Below the pieces are notes generated by a model. That model saw only the letters and a list, made by a program, of their open reading frames with translations. It made no database searches and had not been told where the DNA came from. The translations under genes and the position numbers were made by a program. A stretch of DNA of 64,000 nucleotides from Bosea sp. 29B (GTDB taxonomy: Bacteria; Pseudomonadota; Alphaproteobacteria; Rhizobiales; Beijerinckiaceae). Positions 43,929-53,627 of the stretch are shown here, piece by piece (positions within the stretch are counted from its first letter, which is position 1; the number at the start of each line of letters is the position of its first letter). Location of the stretch: NCBI RefSeq assembly GCF_902506165.1, contig NZ_LR733817.1:2325408-2389407 (forward strand), written 5' to 3'.

Positions 43929-45173
43929 TCAGCGATCGGCTCGCGCCACCACCGTGTGCAGCAGCACGTTGAGGCCGGGCTCGAGATCATCCGGCGTGCA
44001 GAGTTCCTGGTTGTTGTGGGTGATGCCGCCCTTGCAGGGCGAAAAGATCATCGTCGTCGGGGCGTGGCGGGCGACGAAATAGGCATCGTGGCCGGCCTGG
44101 CTCAGGATATCGCGCGTGCGGTAGCCGAGGGCTTGCGAGGTCGCCCGGACCTGCTCGATCAATTCGTCGGCGAAGACCTTGCCGCCCCAATTCCAGATAT
44201 CGAGGATCTCGGCGGTGCAATCGGCCCGCGCCGCCGCTTCGTACACCGCGCGGCGCACGCGCTCGGCCATCACGGCTGCGGTTTCCGGGTCGGCATGGCG
44301 GACATCGCAGGTCGCCTGCGCCCAGTCGGAGAGGATGCCCGGCTTGTTCGGCCAGGCCACCAGCCTGGAGGCCGTCGCCTTGCCGCCGCTGCCGGCATGC
44401 TCCCAGCCGAGATCGTCGACCGCGACCAGGAGGCGCGCGCCGGCGATCAGCGCGTTCTTGCGCCGCTCCATCGGCCAGGGGCCGGTATGGGCGGTCTCGC
44501 CTGTGAATTCGACCAGCATCCCGGTGCTGGCATAGCCGCCGGTCACGACGCCGACCTGCATGCCCTCGCGGTCGAGGATCGGCCCTTGCTCGATATGGAA
44601 CTCGACATAGGCGTCGAAGGGGTGGGGCGCCGCCTCCATCTCACCGCGATAGCCGATCCGGTCGAGCTCCTCGCCGATCGTTCGGCCGTCGTCGTCGCGC
44701 CGGCCCAGCGCCCAGTCGAGCGTATAGGCGCCGGTGAAGCAGCCCGAGCCGACCATGGGCGGCGAGAAGCGCCCGCCCTCCTCATTGGTCCAGTTGACGA
44801 CCTCGATCGGCCGCTTCGTGCGATGGCCGAGCTGGTCGAGCGTCCGGCAGACCTCCAGTCCGCCGAGAACGCCGGCGATGCCGTCGAAGCGCCCGCCATT
44901 CACCTGCGTGTCGAGATGGCTGCCCATCACCACCGGCGGCAGGCTGTCGTCCTCACCGGCCCGGCGCGCGAAGATGTTGCCGATGCCGTCGATGCGGACG
45001 GCGAGGCCCGCCTCCCGGCACCAGGCGATGAAGACGTCGCGCACCTCCCGGTCGGCATCGCCGAGCGCCAGCCGCGACAGTCCGCCCGGCCGGCCGACCC
45101 CGATCTCGGCCGAGCGCTCGATCGTCGTCCAGAAGCGCCCGATATCGATGCGCGCGGTCGCTGGCAGGCCCAT
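43929..45173 (-). CDS. M20-family Zn-dependent amidohydrolase (N-carbamoyl-amino-acid hydrolase/allantoate amidohydrolase type)
   Basis: This 414-residue protein has the M20 metal ligands and surrounding motifs: MGSHLDTQVNGGRFDG, WTNEEGGRF, AYVEFHIEQGPIL and the C-terminal SQAGHDAYFV. The VNGGRFDG and HIEQGP forms are those of L-carbamoylases, allantoate amidohydrolases and ureidopropionases, which release ammonia and CO2 from N-carbamoyl groups. The substrate cannot be fixed. It is divergent from the sugar-type ABC operon across a 393-base gap. Confidence 0.9.
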   Translation of the reverse strand: MGLPATARIDIGRFWTTIERSAEIGVGRPGGLSRLALGDADREVRDVFIAWCREAGLAVRIDGIGNIFARRAGEDDSLPPVVMGSHLDTQVNGGRFDGIAGVLGGLEVCRTLDQLGHRTKRPIEVVNWTNEEGGRFSPPMVGSGCFTGAYTLDWALGRRDDDGRTIGEELDRIGYRGEMEAAPHPFDAYVEFHIEQGPILDREGMQVGVVTGGYASTGMLVEFTGETAHTGPWPMERRKNALIAGARLLVAVDDLGWEHAGSGGKATASRLVAWPNKPGILSDWAQATCDVRHADPETAAVMAERVRRAVYEAAARADCTAEILDIWNWGGKVFADELIEQVRATSQALGYRTRDILSQAGHDAYFVARHAPTTMIFSPCKGGITHNNQELCTPDDLEPGLNVLLHTVVARADR

Positions 45174-45566
45174 GAAATTCCCCCGATCCCGGGCGCTGAG
45201 CGCGCCGCTTCAAGTGCCAACAATCGAGGCGCCGGCCCACTCCTGGCAAATCGATATTGGTGATGGGTTTCTCCGGTCCGGGTGGAGCGGGCAGGCACAC
45301 GCTCCGGTATGTCATCGGCGCAGAAGGCGCTTGACAGCTGCGCATGAGCGATGGAATGATTGTTCCATTGAATATTGAAAACGGTTTTTTTGTTTCGTTT
45401 TGAATGAAGCGCAGAGTCGGCGGTCGCGCCTGGCGCGCCCTCCCATCTTCGCCATCCCAGGCTGTCCGCGACGCTTCGCGGCCCGCCAAATCGCCCGAAA
45501 ACCGGCCGATCGCGCCCGATCGGACCGATAACGAAAGCGGGGGACATCCCCGCAAGGGAGGATGAG
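45174..45566. other. Divergent amidohydrolase/ABC-operon intergenic region
   Basis: These 393 bases include the AT-rich segment 45345-45415 with a sigma-70-like promoter and overlapping palindrome (45331-45368). The rest appears non-coding. The leader of the ABC operon would be about 200 bases long. Confidence 0.5.
45331..45368 (+). promoter_or_regulatory. Sigma-70 promoter overlapped by palindromic operator
   Basis: TTGACA (45331-45336) and, 18 bases on, AATGAT (45355-45360) form a promoter-like pair. The inverted repeat ATGGAA-TGATTG-TTCCAT (45351-45368) covers the -10 position, which is the classical arrangement for a repressor site. No regulator gene is adjacent. Confidence 0.6.
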
Positions 45567-46502
45567 ATGAAGCGTTTTCTCGCAGGGATGATTGCTGCCG
45601 CCGCCATCGCGGTCGCAGGAGCGACGCCGAGCATCGCGCAGCAGACCAGGATCATCGTCGTCAGCCATGGCCAGGCCGCGGACCCGTTCTGGTCGGTGGT
45701 CAAGAACGGCGTCGCCAAGGCGGCGGCCGATCTTAAGGTCGCCGTCGATTATCGCGCACCCGAGACCTTCGACATGGTGGCGATGAGCCAATTGATCGAC
45801 GCCGCGGTGAACCAGAAGCCGGCCGGCCTCGTCGTCTCGATCCCCGACGCCTCGGCGCTCGGCCCGTCGATCCAGAAGGCGGTCGCCGCCGGCATCCCGG
45901 TGATCTCGATGAATTCCGGCTCCGATGTCTCGAAGAAGCTCGGCGCCCTCTTGCATGTCGGCCAGGACGAGTTCGACGCCGGCAAGGCCGCCGGCGAGAA
46001 GCTCGCCAGCATGGGCGGCAAGGTCGGCGTCTGCGTCAACCACGAGGTCGGTAATGTCGCGCTCGACCTGCGCTGCAAGGGCTTCGCCGAGGGCTTCAAG
46101 GGCAAGGTCACGGTGCTGCCGGTCTCGAACGATCCCTCCGAGATCCGCTCCAAGGTCAAGGCGGCGCTCTCCGACGCCAGCGTCGATACGGTGATGGCGC
46201 TGAGCGCCTCGCTCGGCGGCGAGCCGACCCTGGCGGGCGTCAAGGAAGCCGGCAAGATCGCCAGCGTCCGCGTCGCCACCTTCGATCTCTCGGCCAACTT
46301 CCTCAAGGCGATCGCGGCGGGCGAAGCCGCCTTCGGCATCGACCAGCAGCAGTTCCTGCAGGGCTACCTGCCGGTCGCCTTCCTGGCGCTGAACGCCGAA
46401 TACGGCCTCGTCCCCGGCGGCAATGTCCCCTCCGGTCCCAACCTCGTCACCAAGGAGAAGGCGGCCCAGGTCGTCGACCTCTCGGCCAAGGGCATCCGCT
46501 GA
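45567..46502 (+). CDS. Sugar-type ABC transporter substrate-binding protein
   Basis: This 311-residue periplasmic protein has a signal peptide ending at PSIAQ and the Peripla_BP_4 (RbsB-like) fold: RIIVVSHGQAADPFWSVVKNGVAKAA, LVVSIPDASALGPSIQKAVAAGIPVISMNSG and ATFDLSANFLKAIAAGEAAFGIDQQQFLQGYLPV. This resembles binding proteins for monosaccharides or polyols. It heads an operon with permease, ATPase and oxidoreductase, and AAGGGAGGATGAG precedes the ATG. Confidence 0.9.
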   Translation: MKRFLAGMIAAAAIAVAGATPSIAQQTRIIVVSHGQAADPFWSVVKNGVAKAAADLKVAVDYRAPETFDMVAMSQLIDAAVNQKPAGLVVSIPDASALGPSIQKAVAAGIPVISMNSGSDVSKKLGALLHVGQDEFDAGKAAGEKLASMGGKVGVCVNHEVGNVALDLRCKGFAEGFKGKVTVLPVSNDPSEIRSKVKAALSDASVDTVMALSASLGGEPTLAGVKEAGKIASVRVATFDLSANFLKAIAAGEAAFGIDQQQFLQGYLPVAFLALNAEYGLVPGGNVPSGPNLVTKEKAAQVVDLSAKGIR

Positions 46503-46575
46503 AGCGCAAGGCGGCGCCGGTCCGTCCGGCGCCGCCTGTCCTTCCCGGACGGTTCAGAAACCAACGAGGCGCGCC

Positions 46576-47724
46576 ATGGCCACATCGACCGCCGATCTCG
46601 CCGCGGGCCCGCCCCGTTCCACCGACCCGGCCGCAGAGGCCCGCGACGAGCGCTTGCGCCGCGTCTCGCTGATCGCCCGATTGATGCGCCGGCCTGAGCT
46701 TGGCGCGGTCGCCGGCCTCGTCCTGGTCACCCTCTTCTTCGGCCTGACCGCCAACCCGGCCATGTTCACGCTCGCCGGGTTGATGACCGTGCTCTCGCCG
46801 GCATCGCAGCTCGGCATCCTCGCCATCGCGGCGGCGCTGCTGATGATTGGCGGCGAGTTCGACCTCTCGATCGGCTCGATGATCGCCTTTTCCGGCCTCG
46901 TCTTCGGCGCGCTGATCGTCGTCGGCGACCTGCCGCTGCTGGCGGCGATCGTCGCGACCTTCGTCTTTGCCGGGTTGATGGGCGCGGTGAACGGGCAGAT
47001 CGTCATCCGCACCCGGCTGCCCTCCTTCATCGTCACGCTCGCCTTCCTCTTCATCCTGCGCGGGCTCTCGCTGGTCGGGCTGAAATGGGCGACCGGTGGC
47101 TCGACCCAGTTGCGCGGGATCGGTGACAAGGCGGGCGCAGGCATCGTGCGCGAGCTGTTCTCCGGCCAGGCGCTGGAGGGGCTGTTCGCCTGGCTGGCGC
47201 AGGCCAACTGGATCGCCAAGTTCCCGAACGGCACACCGACCGTGACCGGCGTCCCCGTCGGGGTCCTCTGGTTCCTCGCCATCGCGGCGCTCGCGACCTA
47301 TGTCCTGCTGCGCACCCGCTTCGGCAACTGGATCTTCGCTGCCGGCGGCGATCCCAATGCGGCTCGCAATTCCGGCGTGCCGGTGAACATGGTCAAGACG
47401 ACCCTGTTCGTGCTGACCGCCTGCGCCGCCACGCTCGTCGCCATCCTGACCGTGCTCGACGCCGGCTCGACCGATGCCCGCCGCGGCTTCCAGAAGGAGT
47501 TCGAGGCGATCATCGCCGCGGTGATCGGCGGCTGCCTGCTCACCGGCGGCTACGGCTCGGCGATCGGCGCCTTCTTCGGCGCGATCATCTTCGGCATGGT
47601 CTCGATCGGCCTGACCTACACCAGCTTCGACAGCGACTGGTTCCAGGTCTTCCTCGGCGGGATGCTGCTGCTCGCCGTGCTGTTCAACAACTTCATCCGC
47701 CGCAAGGCGACAGGGGAGCGCTGA
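46576..47724 (+). CDS. Sugar-type ABC transporter permease (RbsC/FrcC family)
   Basis: This is a 382-residue inner-membrane protein with about ten helices. The BPD_transp_2 family marks are [35 protein letters not shown] and [25 protein letters not shown]. It starts 73 bases after the binding-protein gene and ends two bases before the ATPase start, so it is coupled to the ATPase. Confidence 0.92.
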   Translation: MATSTADLAAGPPRSTDPAAEARDERLRRVSLIARLMRRPELGAVAGLVLVTLFFGLTANPAMFTLAGLMTVLSPASQLGILAIAAALLMIGGEFDLSIGSMIAFSGLVFGALIVVGDLPLLAAIVATFVFAGLMGAVNGQIVIRTRLPSFIVTLAFLFILRGLSLVGLKWATGGSTQLRGIGDKAGAGIVRELFSGQALEGLFAWLAQANWIAKFPNGTPTVTGVPVGVLWFLAIAALATYVLLRTRFGNWIFAAGGDPNAARNSGVPVNMVKTTLFVLTACAATLVAILTVLDAGSTDARRGFQKEFEAIIAAVIGGCLLTGGYGSAIGAFFGAIIFGMVSIGLTYTSFDSDWFQVFLGGMLLLAVLFNNFIRRKATGER

Positions 47725-47726
47725 CC

Positions 47727-48521
<795 letters not shown>

Positions 48522-48571
48522 CGGCTGGCGATCATCCGGTCCTTCCTTCCTCTTCGCTACGGAGATTGCTC

Positions 48572-49684
48572 ATGCGCGCGCTCGGCGTCGGCCTGATCGG
48601 CACCGGCTATATGGGCAAGTGCCATGCCCTGGCCTGGAATGCGGTCGCGCCGGTCTTCGGCGACGTGTCGCGACCCAAGCTCGCGGTGCTCTGCGAGGTC
48701 GACGAAGTGCTGGCAGCCCAGCGGGCGGGCGAGTTCGGCTTCAGTGAGTCGACCGCCGACTGGAAGGCGCTCATCGCCCATCCCGATGTCGACGTCGTCT
48801 CGATCACCACGCCGAACACCTTCCATGCTGAGATGGCGATCGCGGCGTTGAAAGCCGGCAAGCATGTCTGGTGCGAGAAGCCGATGGCGACCAGCCTCGC
48901 CGATGCCGAGGCGATGCTGGCAGCGGCGAAGGCGGCCGGCACGGTTGCCGCCCTCGGCTACAACTACATTCAGAACCCGGCGATCCGGCTGGCGCAGCGC
49001 CTGATCGCCGATGGTGCGATCGGGCCGGTCAACCATGTCCGCATCGAGATGGACGAGGATTTCATGGCCGATGCCGGCGCGCTGTTCTCCTGGAAGAGCG
49101 AGGCAGCGTCGGGCCATGGCGCGCTCGACGATTTCGGCGTCCATGCCTTCTCGCTGATCAAGGTGCTGATCGGCGAGGTCGAGTCCGTCATGGCCGATAT
49201 GGCAAAGCCTTATGCCGAGCGGCCGCTCGCCGCCGGCGGCCAGCGTGCGGTCGAGACCCACGATATCGCCACGCTGCTGTTGCGCCTGTCGTCCGGCGCG
49301 TCCGGGCTCGTCGCGCTCAACCGTTCGGCCTGGGGCCGCAAAGGCCGGATCGCGCTGCAGGTCTTCGGCGCGAAGGGTACGATCGCCTATGATCAGGAGC
49401 GGATGAACGAGATCGAGCTTTACACCGCCGAGGGGAAAGCTGACGTCCAGGGCTTCCGCCGCATCCTCACCGCCCCGGCGCACGAGCCCTATGGCCGCTT
49501 CATTCCGGCGCCCGGCCATGGCCTCGGCTTCAACGAGCTCAAGATCATCGAATGCCGCGAATTGCTGCGCGCCATCGCCGGCGAGCCCGCGCATCTCCTC
49601 GACTTCGAGGCCGGCCTGCGCATCGAGCGCACGGTCGAGGCGGCAGCGAGGAGTTTCCGCGATGGGCGCTGGACGACAGTCTGA
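48572..49684 (+). CDS. Gfo/Idh/MocA family NAD(P)-dependent oxidoreductase
   Basis: This 370-residue protein has an N-terminal Rossmann fold (VGLIGTGYMGKCHALAW), the family's EKPMA motif with catalytic Lys (WCEKPMATSLADAEAML), and GHGALDDFGVHAFSLI, the substrate segment with catalytic Asp and His. It probably oxidises a sugar or polyol brought in by the ABC transporter of the same operon, for example an inositol- or glucose-type ring. It starts 50 bases after the ATPase gene with GGAGATTGCTC before the ATG. Confidence 0.9.
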   Translation: MRALGVGLIGTGYMGKCHALAWNAVAPVFGDVSRPKLAVLCEVDEVLAAQRAGEFGFSESTADWKALIAHPDVDVVSITTPNTFHAEMAIAALKAGKHVWCEKPMATSLADAEAMLAAAKAAGTVAALGYNYIQNPAIRLAQRLIADGAIGPVNHVRIEMDEDFMADAGALFSWKSEAASGHGALDDFGVHAFSLIKVLIGEVESVMADMAKPYAERPLAAGGQRAVETHDIATLLLRLSSGASGLVALNRSAWGRKGRIALQVFGAKGTIAYDQERMNEIELYTAEGKADVQGFRRILTAPAHEPYGRFIPAPGHGLGFNELKIIECRELLRAIAGEPAHLLDFEAGLRIERTVEAAARSFRDGRWTTV

Positions 49685-49705
49685 GGAGCTGCTTGGCTGG
49701 AACAG

Positions 49706-49752
49706 GTCCTGATCGCAAAAGTGGTTCCCACTTTTGCCGGACATGCTCTAGA
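49706..49752. repeat. REP-like palindrome upstream of marR-type gene
   Basis: AAAAGTGG (49717-49724) and CCACTTTT (49728-49735) form the core of an element ending in GACATGCTCTAGA. It is related in sequence to the element at 2203-2253. It separates the oxidoreductase stop from the marR-type promoter. Confidence 0.55.
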
Positions 49753-49757
49753 AATAT

Positions 49758-49773
49758 CGTTCGTATACGAACG
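49758..49773. promoter_or_regulatory. Perfect 16-bp palindrome, candidate MarR operator
   Basis: CGTTCGTATACGAACG is its own reverse complement and ends 10 bases before the marR-type ATG. Its core TTCGTATACGAA resembles the TTTGTATGCAAA and TTTGTACACAAA sites in the 53.3-53.65 kb promoter region. Autoregulation is likely. Confidence 0.75.
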
Positions 49774-49783
49774 AGGATCAGCG

Positions 49784-50239
49784 ATGGCGCGACCGAGCAG
49801 TGCGGCCGAGACGCCCGAACCCGCCGACGAGAGCTATGATCTCGCCGAGCAGGTCGGCTTCATAATGCGCCAGGCGGCGCAGCGCCATGTCTCGATCTTC
49901 AACGAGATCATGGGCAGCGACCTGACGCCGACGCAATGGGCAGTGCTGGCGCGGCTCTATCAGGATGGCGGCTCCTCGCAGAACCTGCTCGGACGCCAGA
50001 CCGCGATGGACGCTGCCACGATCAAGGGCGTGGTCGACCGTCTTCTCAAGCGCAAGCTGGTCCAGACCAAGCCCGACCCGGAGGATGGCCGCCGGCTCAT
50101 CGTCGAGCTCAGCCCGGCCGGCGTCGACTATACCCGCGAATTGCTGCCCAAGGCGGAGACGGTGACCAAGGTCACGCTCGCCCCGCTCGCGACCAACCAG
50201 CGGGCGACGCTGATCGCCTTGCTGAAGCAGCTGCGCTGA
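49784..50239 (+). CDS. MarR family transcriptional regulator
   Basis: This 151-residue protein has a winged helix-turn-helix of the MarR type: LTPTQWAVLARLYQDGGSSQNLLGRQTAMDAATIKGVVDRLLKRKLV, then the wing with DPEDGRRLIVELS. MarR proteins usually repress nearby catabolic genes and release DNA on binding an aromatic or acidic ligand. It lies beside the pyridine-type cluster, and its own upstream palindrome resembles those of that cluster, which makes it the candidate regulator. Confidence 0.9.
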   Translation: MARPSSAAETPEPADESYDLAEQVGFIMRQAAQRHVSIFNEIMGSDLTPTQWAVLARLYQDGGSSQNLLGRQTAMDAATIKGVVDRLLKRKLVQTKPDPEDGRRLIVELSPAGVDYTRELLPKAETVTKVTLAPLATNQRATLIALLKQLR

Positions 50240-50269
50240 ACCTCTTCAGGTCAATCCACACAAACGCTG

Positions 50270-50378
50270 GTCATCCCGGGCGACCGAAGGGAGACCCGGG
50301 ATCCATGCCTGAGCCTTTCCGATAAAGTTCAGGCATGGATCCCGGCTCTGCGCCGCTGCGCGGCTTGACCGGGATGAC
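50270..50378. repeat. Long intergenic inverted repeat between convergent genes
   Basis: CCGGGATCCATGCCTGA (50296-50312) and its exact complement (50329-50345) form a 17-bp stem with a 16-base loop. Outer partly matching arms GTCATCCCGG… and …CCGGGATGAC (50270 and 50378) extend the structure. This repeat type, built on GTCATCCCGG, is common in Hyphomicrobiales genomes and may terminate both convergent transcripts. Confidence 0.75.
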
Positions 50379-50403
50379 TCGCGTTTCGATTTTCGCGACG
50401 CGG

Positions 50404-52446
50404 CTAGCCGATCACGTAGCAGTCGCAACTCTCAGCCATCGCCTTCGCTTCATCGAGATCGCTCGAGGCGCTGGCGTGGATCGCGAAAAGCGGATCGCCC
50501 ACGGCAACTGCATCGCCGACATGGCGGCGCAAATCGATGCCCGCCGCCTTGTCGAAGGGCGCTCCGGCGCGCCTTGCAATACCGGCGACCGCCCAGCCGT
50601 CGATCTCCGTGACCGTGCCGGCGGTGGGCGAGCGTACGGTATGGACCAGCAGCCCTGGCGCCACCGGCGGCTCGCGCCGCCCCTGCGCATCGATGATCCG
50701 CTCGAAGGCGGCGCGCGCCGCGCCGGAGCGCAGCAATCCTTCAGCCCGCTCTCGCCCGGCCGCGGCCGAGCCGAGCGCCGGATCCCAGGCGAGGATGCGG
50801 CTGGCGAAGAACAGCGCCTTCTCGACCAGGTCGGCCGGCGCCTGCGGGTCGTTGTCGAGCACCCAGCCGACATCGCGGCATTCGAGTGCAGGGCCGATGC
50901 CGCGCCCGATCGGGCGGCTCCCATCGGTCGGAAAGGCGTTGACGACGAGGCCGAGCCCGGCGCCGACCGTCTCGAACAACTGCGCCAGCTCGGCGGCTTC
51001 CGCTTCGCTCTTCAGCTTGGCGCGCGGGCCATAGGGCAGGTCGACGATGACATGGGTCGAGCCGGCCGTGAGCTTCTTCGACAGGATCGAGGCGACCGAC
51101 CAGCGGTTCGAATCGATGCCGAGCGGCCGCGTGATCGCGTTCATCACGTCGTCGACGACGGAATGGTTGAGTCGCCCGTTCCAGGCGATGCAGCCGCGCG
51201 CCTTCTCCACGCAGGCGCGCAACTCGGCCGGGTTGAGCTCGACGCGGGCGAGCGCCTCCATCGCGTCTGCCGTGCCCGCCGCCGAGGTGATGGCGCGCGA
51301 CGAGGTCTTGGGCATCAGGAAGGCGCCATGCGCCGCGACGATCGGCACAACGATCAGCGTGATCCGGCTGCCGGGAATGCCGCCCATCGAATGCTTGTCG
51401 ACGACAATCCTGTCCGGCCAGGTGATTGTCTGGGCGAAGCGGCTGCGCACCCGCGCCAGCGCGACGACCTCGTCGTCCGTGAGCTTCTGCGTTGCCGCGA
51501 CCAGGAAGGCCGCGACCTCGCCATCGGGATAGCGGGCTTCGACGATGTCGCGGATCAGCGTGTGGTATTGCTCTTCGGTGAGCTCGCCACCCTGGATCTT
51601 GCGGGTCAGCGCTGCCCGGCTCTCGGGCGAGGGCGTACGCCGGAGCGTGACCTCGCTGCCTTCTGGCAGGCCGAGCTCGTCGAAAGCCTCGGCCGACAGG
51701 CCGATCTCGTCGCCGGCGAGCAGCGAGGGCAGGTCGATCACCTGCACATCCGAGCGGGTGCTGGCTGTGGCTCCCGAAATCTCCACCCGGCCTGGTCCGA
51801 GATAGTCGAAGCCGTTGACGATCTCGCCCTTGGCCGGGAGGTAGGCGCAGTGCGCCCGTCCCGCGAAGAGCGGCAGCCGGCGCAGGCGCATCGTGTTGGC
51901 CGCGGCCTCGACCGCGGCGATGAAGCGCTCGATGCCGATCTCGACGCTCTGGTCGTTGCAGATCGTCGCCGCCCGGATGCCTTCCGGGCGCGGCTCGACC
52001 GTGCGCGACAATCGCTTCTCGATCGCCTCGCCGCTCTCGCGTCCGCGCCCGGCGATGCGGGCTGCGAGCACTTCGGGCGGCGCCGTCACCTCGACCACGA
52101 CGAAACGCGGCAGGCGGCCAGCGAGCGCCGCGATCGTGGCACGCGAGCCATTGGCGATGACGTTGCGACCGGCCTCGACCAGGCGTTTCAGCTCGGCCGG
52201 CAAGCCGTAGCGCAGGCCGTGGGCGCCCCAGGTGATCAGGAAATCGCCCTTGGCCTCGCGTGCGTCGAAGGCCTCGTCCGTCGCCGCCTCATGGTCCTCC
52301 CCCGGCGATCCGGCCGGGCGGGTGACGACACGGCGCGCGAAGACATAGCGACCGGTCGGCTCCAGCAGGGCGCGGGCGCCGTCGATCAGCGAGTCCTTGC
52401 CGGCCCCGCTCGGGCCGACGATCAGGAAGAAGGTACCGGGCCGCAT
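50404..52446 (-). CDS. Fusion of ribose 1,5-bisphosphokinase (PhnN) and AMP-phosphorylase-type enzyme
   Basis: This is one uninterrupted frame of 680 residues. Residues 1-184 are a complete PhnN-like kinase (P-loop GPSGAGKDS, then FARRVVTRPAG); PhnN converts ribose 1,5-bisphosphate plus ATP to PRPP. Residues 186-680 are a complete thymidine-phosphorylase-superfamily enzyme of the archaeal AMP phosphorylase type, with DKHSMGGIPGSRITL (350-364), PKTSSRAITS (379-388) and GTADAMEAL (391-399). AMP phosphorylase releases ribose 1,5-bisphosphate from a nucleoside monophosphate. The two halves therefore catalyse consecutive steps: NMP to base plus PRPP. Met186 could also start a separate phosphorylase. 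It lies six bases after the nadC-like gene in the same operon. Confidence 0.85.
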   Translation of the reverse strand: MRPGTFFLIVGPSGAGKDSLIDGARALLEPTGRYVFARRVVTRPAGSPGEDHEAATDEAFDAREAKGDFLITWGAHGLRYGLPAELKRLVEAGRNVIANGSRATIAALAGRLPRFVVVEVTAPPEVLAARIAGRGRESGEAIEKRLSRTVEPRPEGIRAATICNDQSVEIGIERFIAAVEAAANTMRLRRLPLFAGRAHCAYLPAKGEIVNGFDYLGPGRVEISGATASTRSDVQVIDLPSLLAGDEIGLSAEAFDELGLPEGSEVTLRRTPSPESRAALTRKIQGGELTEEQYHTLIRDIVEARYPDGEVAAFLVAATQKLTDDEVVALARVRSRFAQTITWPDRIVVDKHSMGGIPGSRITLIVVPIVAAHGAFLMPKTSSRAITSAAGTADAMEALARVELNPAELRACVEKARGCIAWNGRLNHSVVDDVMNAITRPLGIDSNRWSVASILSKKLTAGSTHVIVDLPYGPRAKLKSEAEAAELAQLFETVGAGLGLVVNAFPTDGSRPIGRGIGPALECRDVGWVLDNDPQAPADLVEKALFFASRILAWDPALGSAAAGRERAEGLLRSGAARAAFERIIDAQGRREPPVAPGLLVHTVRSPTAGTVTEIDGWAVAGIARRAGAPFDKAAGIDLRRHVGDAVAVGDPLFAIHASASSDLDEAKAMAESCDCYVIG

Positions 52447-52452
52447 CTTTGC

Positions 52453-53286
52453 TCAGGCTTCGTCGAGGCCGATATCCACCGCCGGCGCCGACTGGGTGAT
52501 CTTGCTGGTCGAGATGTAGTCGACACCGGTCCTGGAGATCGGGCCGATCGTGTCGATGTTGATGCCGCCGGAGGCCTCGACCTTGGCGCGGCCGGCGATC
52601 AGTTCGACCGCCTTGGTCATGTCGGCGACCGACATGTTGTCGAGCATGATCACGTCGGCGCCGGCCTTGGCGGCCTCTTCGACCTGCTCCAGCCGATCGC
52701 ACTCGACCTCGAGCTTGGTCAGCACCGGCAGCTTCTTGCGGGCGCGTTCGACGGCGGCGGTGATGCTGCCGCAGACGGCGATGTGGTTGTCTTTGATCAT
52801 CACGCCATTGTCGAGGCCGAGGCGGTGGTTGAGGCCGCCGCCGCAGGTCACGGCGTGCTTCTCCATCATGCGCAAGCCGGGCGTGGTCTTGCGGGTGTCG
52901 ATCAGGCGCGCCTTGCTGCCGGCCATGGCGGCGGCGTAGCGGGCGGTCTCGTTGGCGATGCCGGAAAGGCGCTGGGCGATGTTGAGCGCGGTGCGCTCGG
53001 CAGTGAGCACGCTGCGGGCAGAGCCCTCGATCTCGACCAGGATCGCGCCCTTCTCGACCTTGTCGCCGTCCTTGACGCGCAGGGTCACCTTGAGCTCGGG
53101 GTCGTAGCGCTTGAACACGCGGGCCGCGACCTCGACGCCGGCGACGATCATCGGCTCGCGGGCGTTCATGTGGAACTTGCCGGTCTCATTCGGCTCGATC
53201 ATCACCTGGACGGTGAGGTCGCAGGCGCCGATATCCTCGACAAGCCAGTGGTCGATCAGGCGGTCCGTGGCGAAGACGTCATACAT
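52453..53286 (-). CDS. nadC: Nicotinate-nucleotide diphosphorylase (carboxylating), NadC family
   Basis: The 277-residue protein is a full-length type II phosphoribosyltransferase of the quinolinate group: TALNIAQRLSGIA, RLIDTRKTTPGLR, KHAVTCGGGLNHRLGLDNGVMIKDNH and LEVECDRLEQ. It would join quinolinate to PRPP and release CO2, giving nicotinate mononucleotide. nadC normally sits with nadA and nadB; here it opens an operon with the PRPP-forming fusion gene, under a palindromic operator. It may be a catabolic paralogue with altered specificity. ATG 53286 has GGGAGAGAGGG upstream. Confidence 0.88.
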   Translation of the reverse strand: MYDVFATDRLIDHWLVEDIGACDLTVQVMIEPNETGKFHMNAREPMIVAGVEVAARVFKRYDPELKVTLRVKDGDKVEKGAILVEIEGSARSVLTAERTALNIAQRLSGIANETARYAAAMAGSKARLIDTRKTTPGLRMMEKHAVTCGGGLNHRLGLDNGVMIKDNHIAVCGSITAAVERARKKLPVLTKLEVECDRLEQVEEAAKAGADVIMLDNMSVADMTKAVELIAGRAKVEASGGINIDTIGPISRTGVDYISTSKITQSAPAVDIGLDEA

Positions 53287-53325
53287 GGCAGGGCCCTCTC
53301 TCCCGCGGCGATGCCGCTCCAAACA

Positions 53326-53341
53326 TGTTTGTATGCAAACA
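53326..53341. promoter_or_regulatory. Candidate operator near the nadC-like start
   Basis: TGTTTG-TATG-CAAACA, a 6-bp inverted repeat 40 bases upstream of the nadC-like ATG. It shares the TTGTAYRCAA core with the other two sites in this region. Confidence 0.65.
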
Positions 53342-53459
53342 ATAGCAGCGGGAAAATTTGGCTGTCAATGCGCCATTGATGCCGTGCGTGCAACCAGCAA
53401 TCACGTCATCCAGAGGTCATCTCCGCCGGGTAGAAATCCTGCCTGATGGCGCCACAAAT

Positions 53460-53477
53460 AATCTTGTATGCAAGATT
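53460..53477. promoter_or_regulatory. Candidate operator, middle of the divergent region
   Basis: AATCTTG-TATG-CAAGATT has 7-bp arms. The core TTGTATGCAA is identical to that of the site at 53326-53341. Confidence 0.65.
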
Positions 53478-53627
53478 GGGCGGCCGTACCTCCTCTTTGC
53501 CGACGAATCAGCGCGAGCGCGGCCCAGGCGGCTGAGGTCGTGGGCCAATCCCGGAATCGGGCGTAGAGTGGGCGCTGTCTCACGCCTCGCCGCTGTCTTG
53601 ACTTGGTCTAAGAGGCGCGCCAGTATC

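Noticed and set aside
50404..52446. Phosphonate (C-P lyase) pathway, suggested by the PhnN half
   Set aside because: No phnG-phnM, phosphonate transporter or Pho-box-like sequence is nearby; the phosphorylase half gives a better source of ribose 1,5-bisphosphate.
50335..53379. A 1014-codon plus-strand open frame across the fusion and nadC-like genes
   Set aside because: It runs antisense to two genes with full enzyme motifs and has no recognisable domain. It also crosses a repeat and a promoter region.
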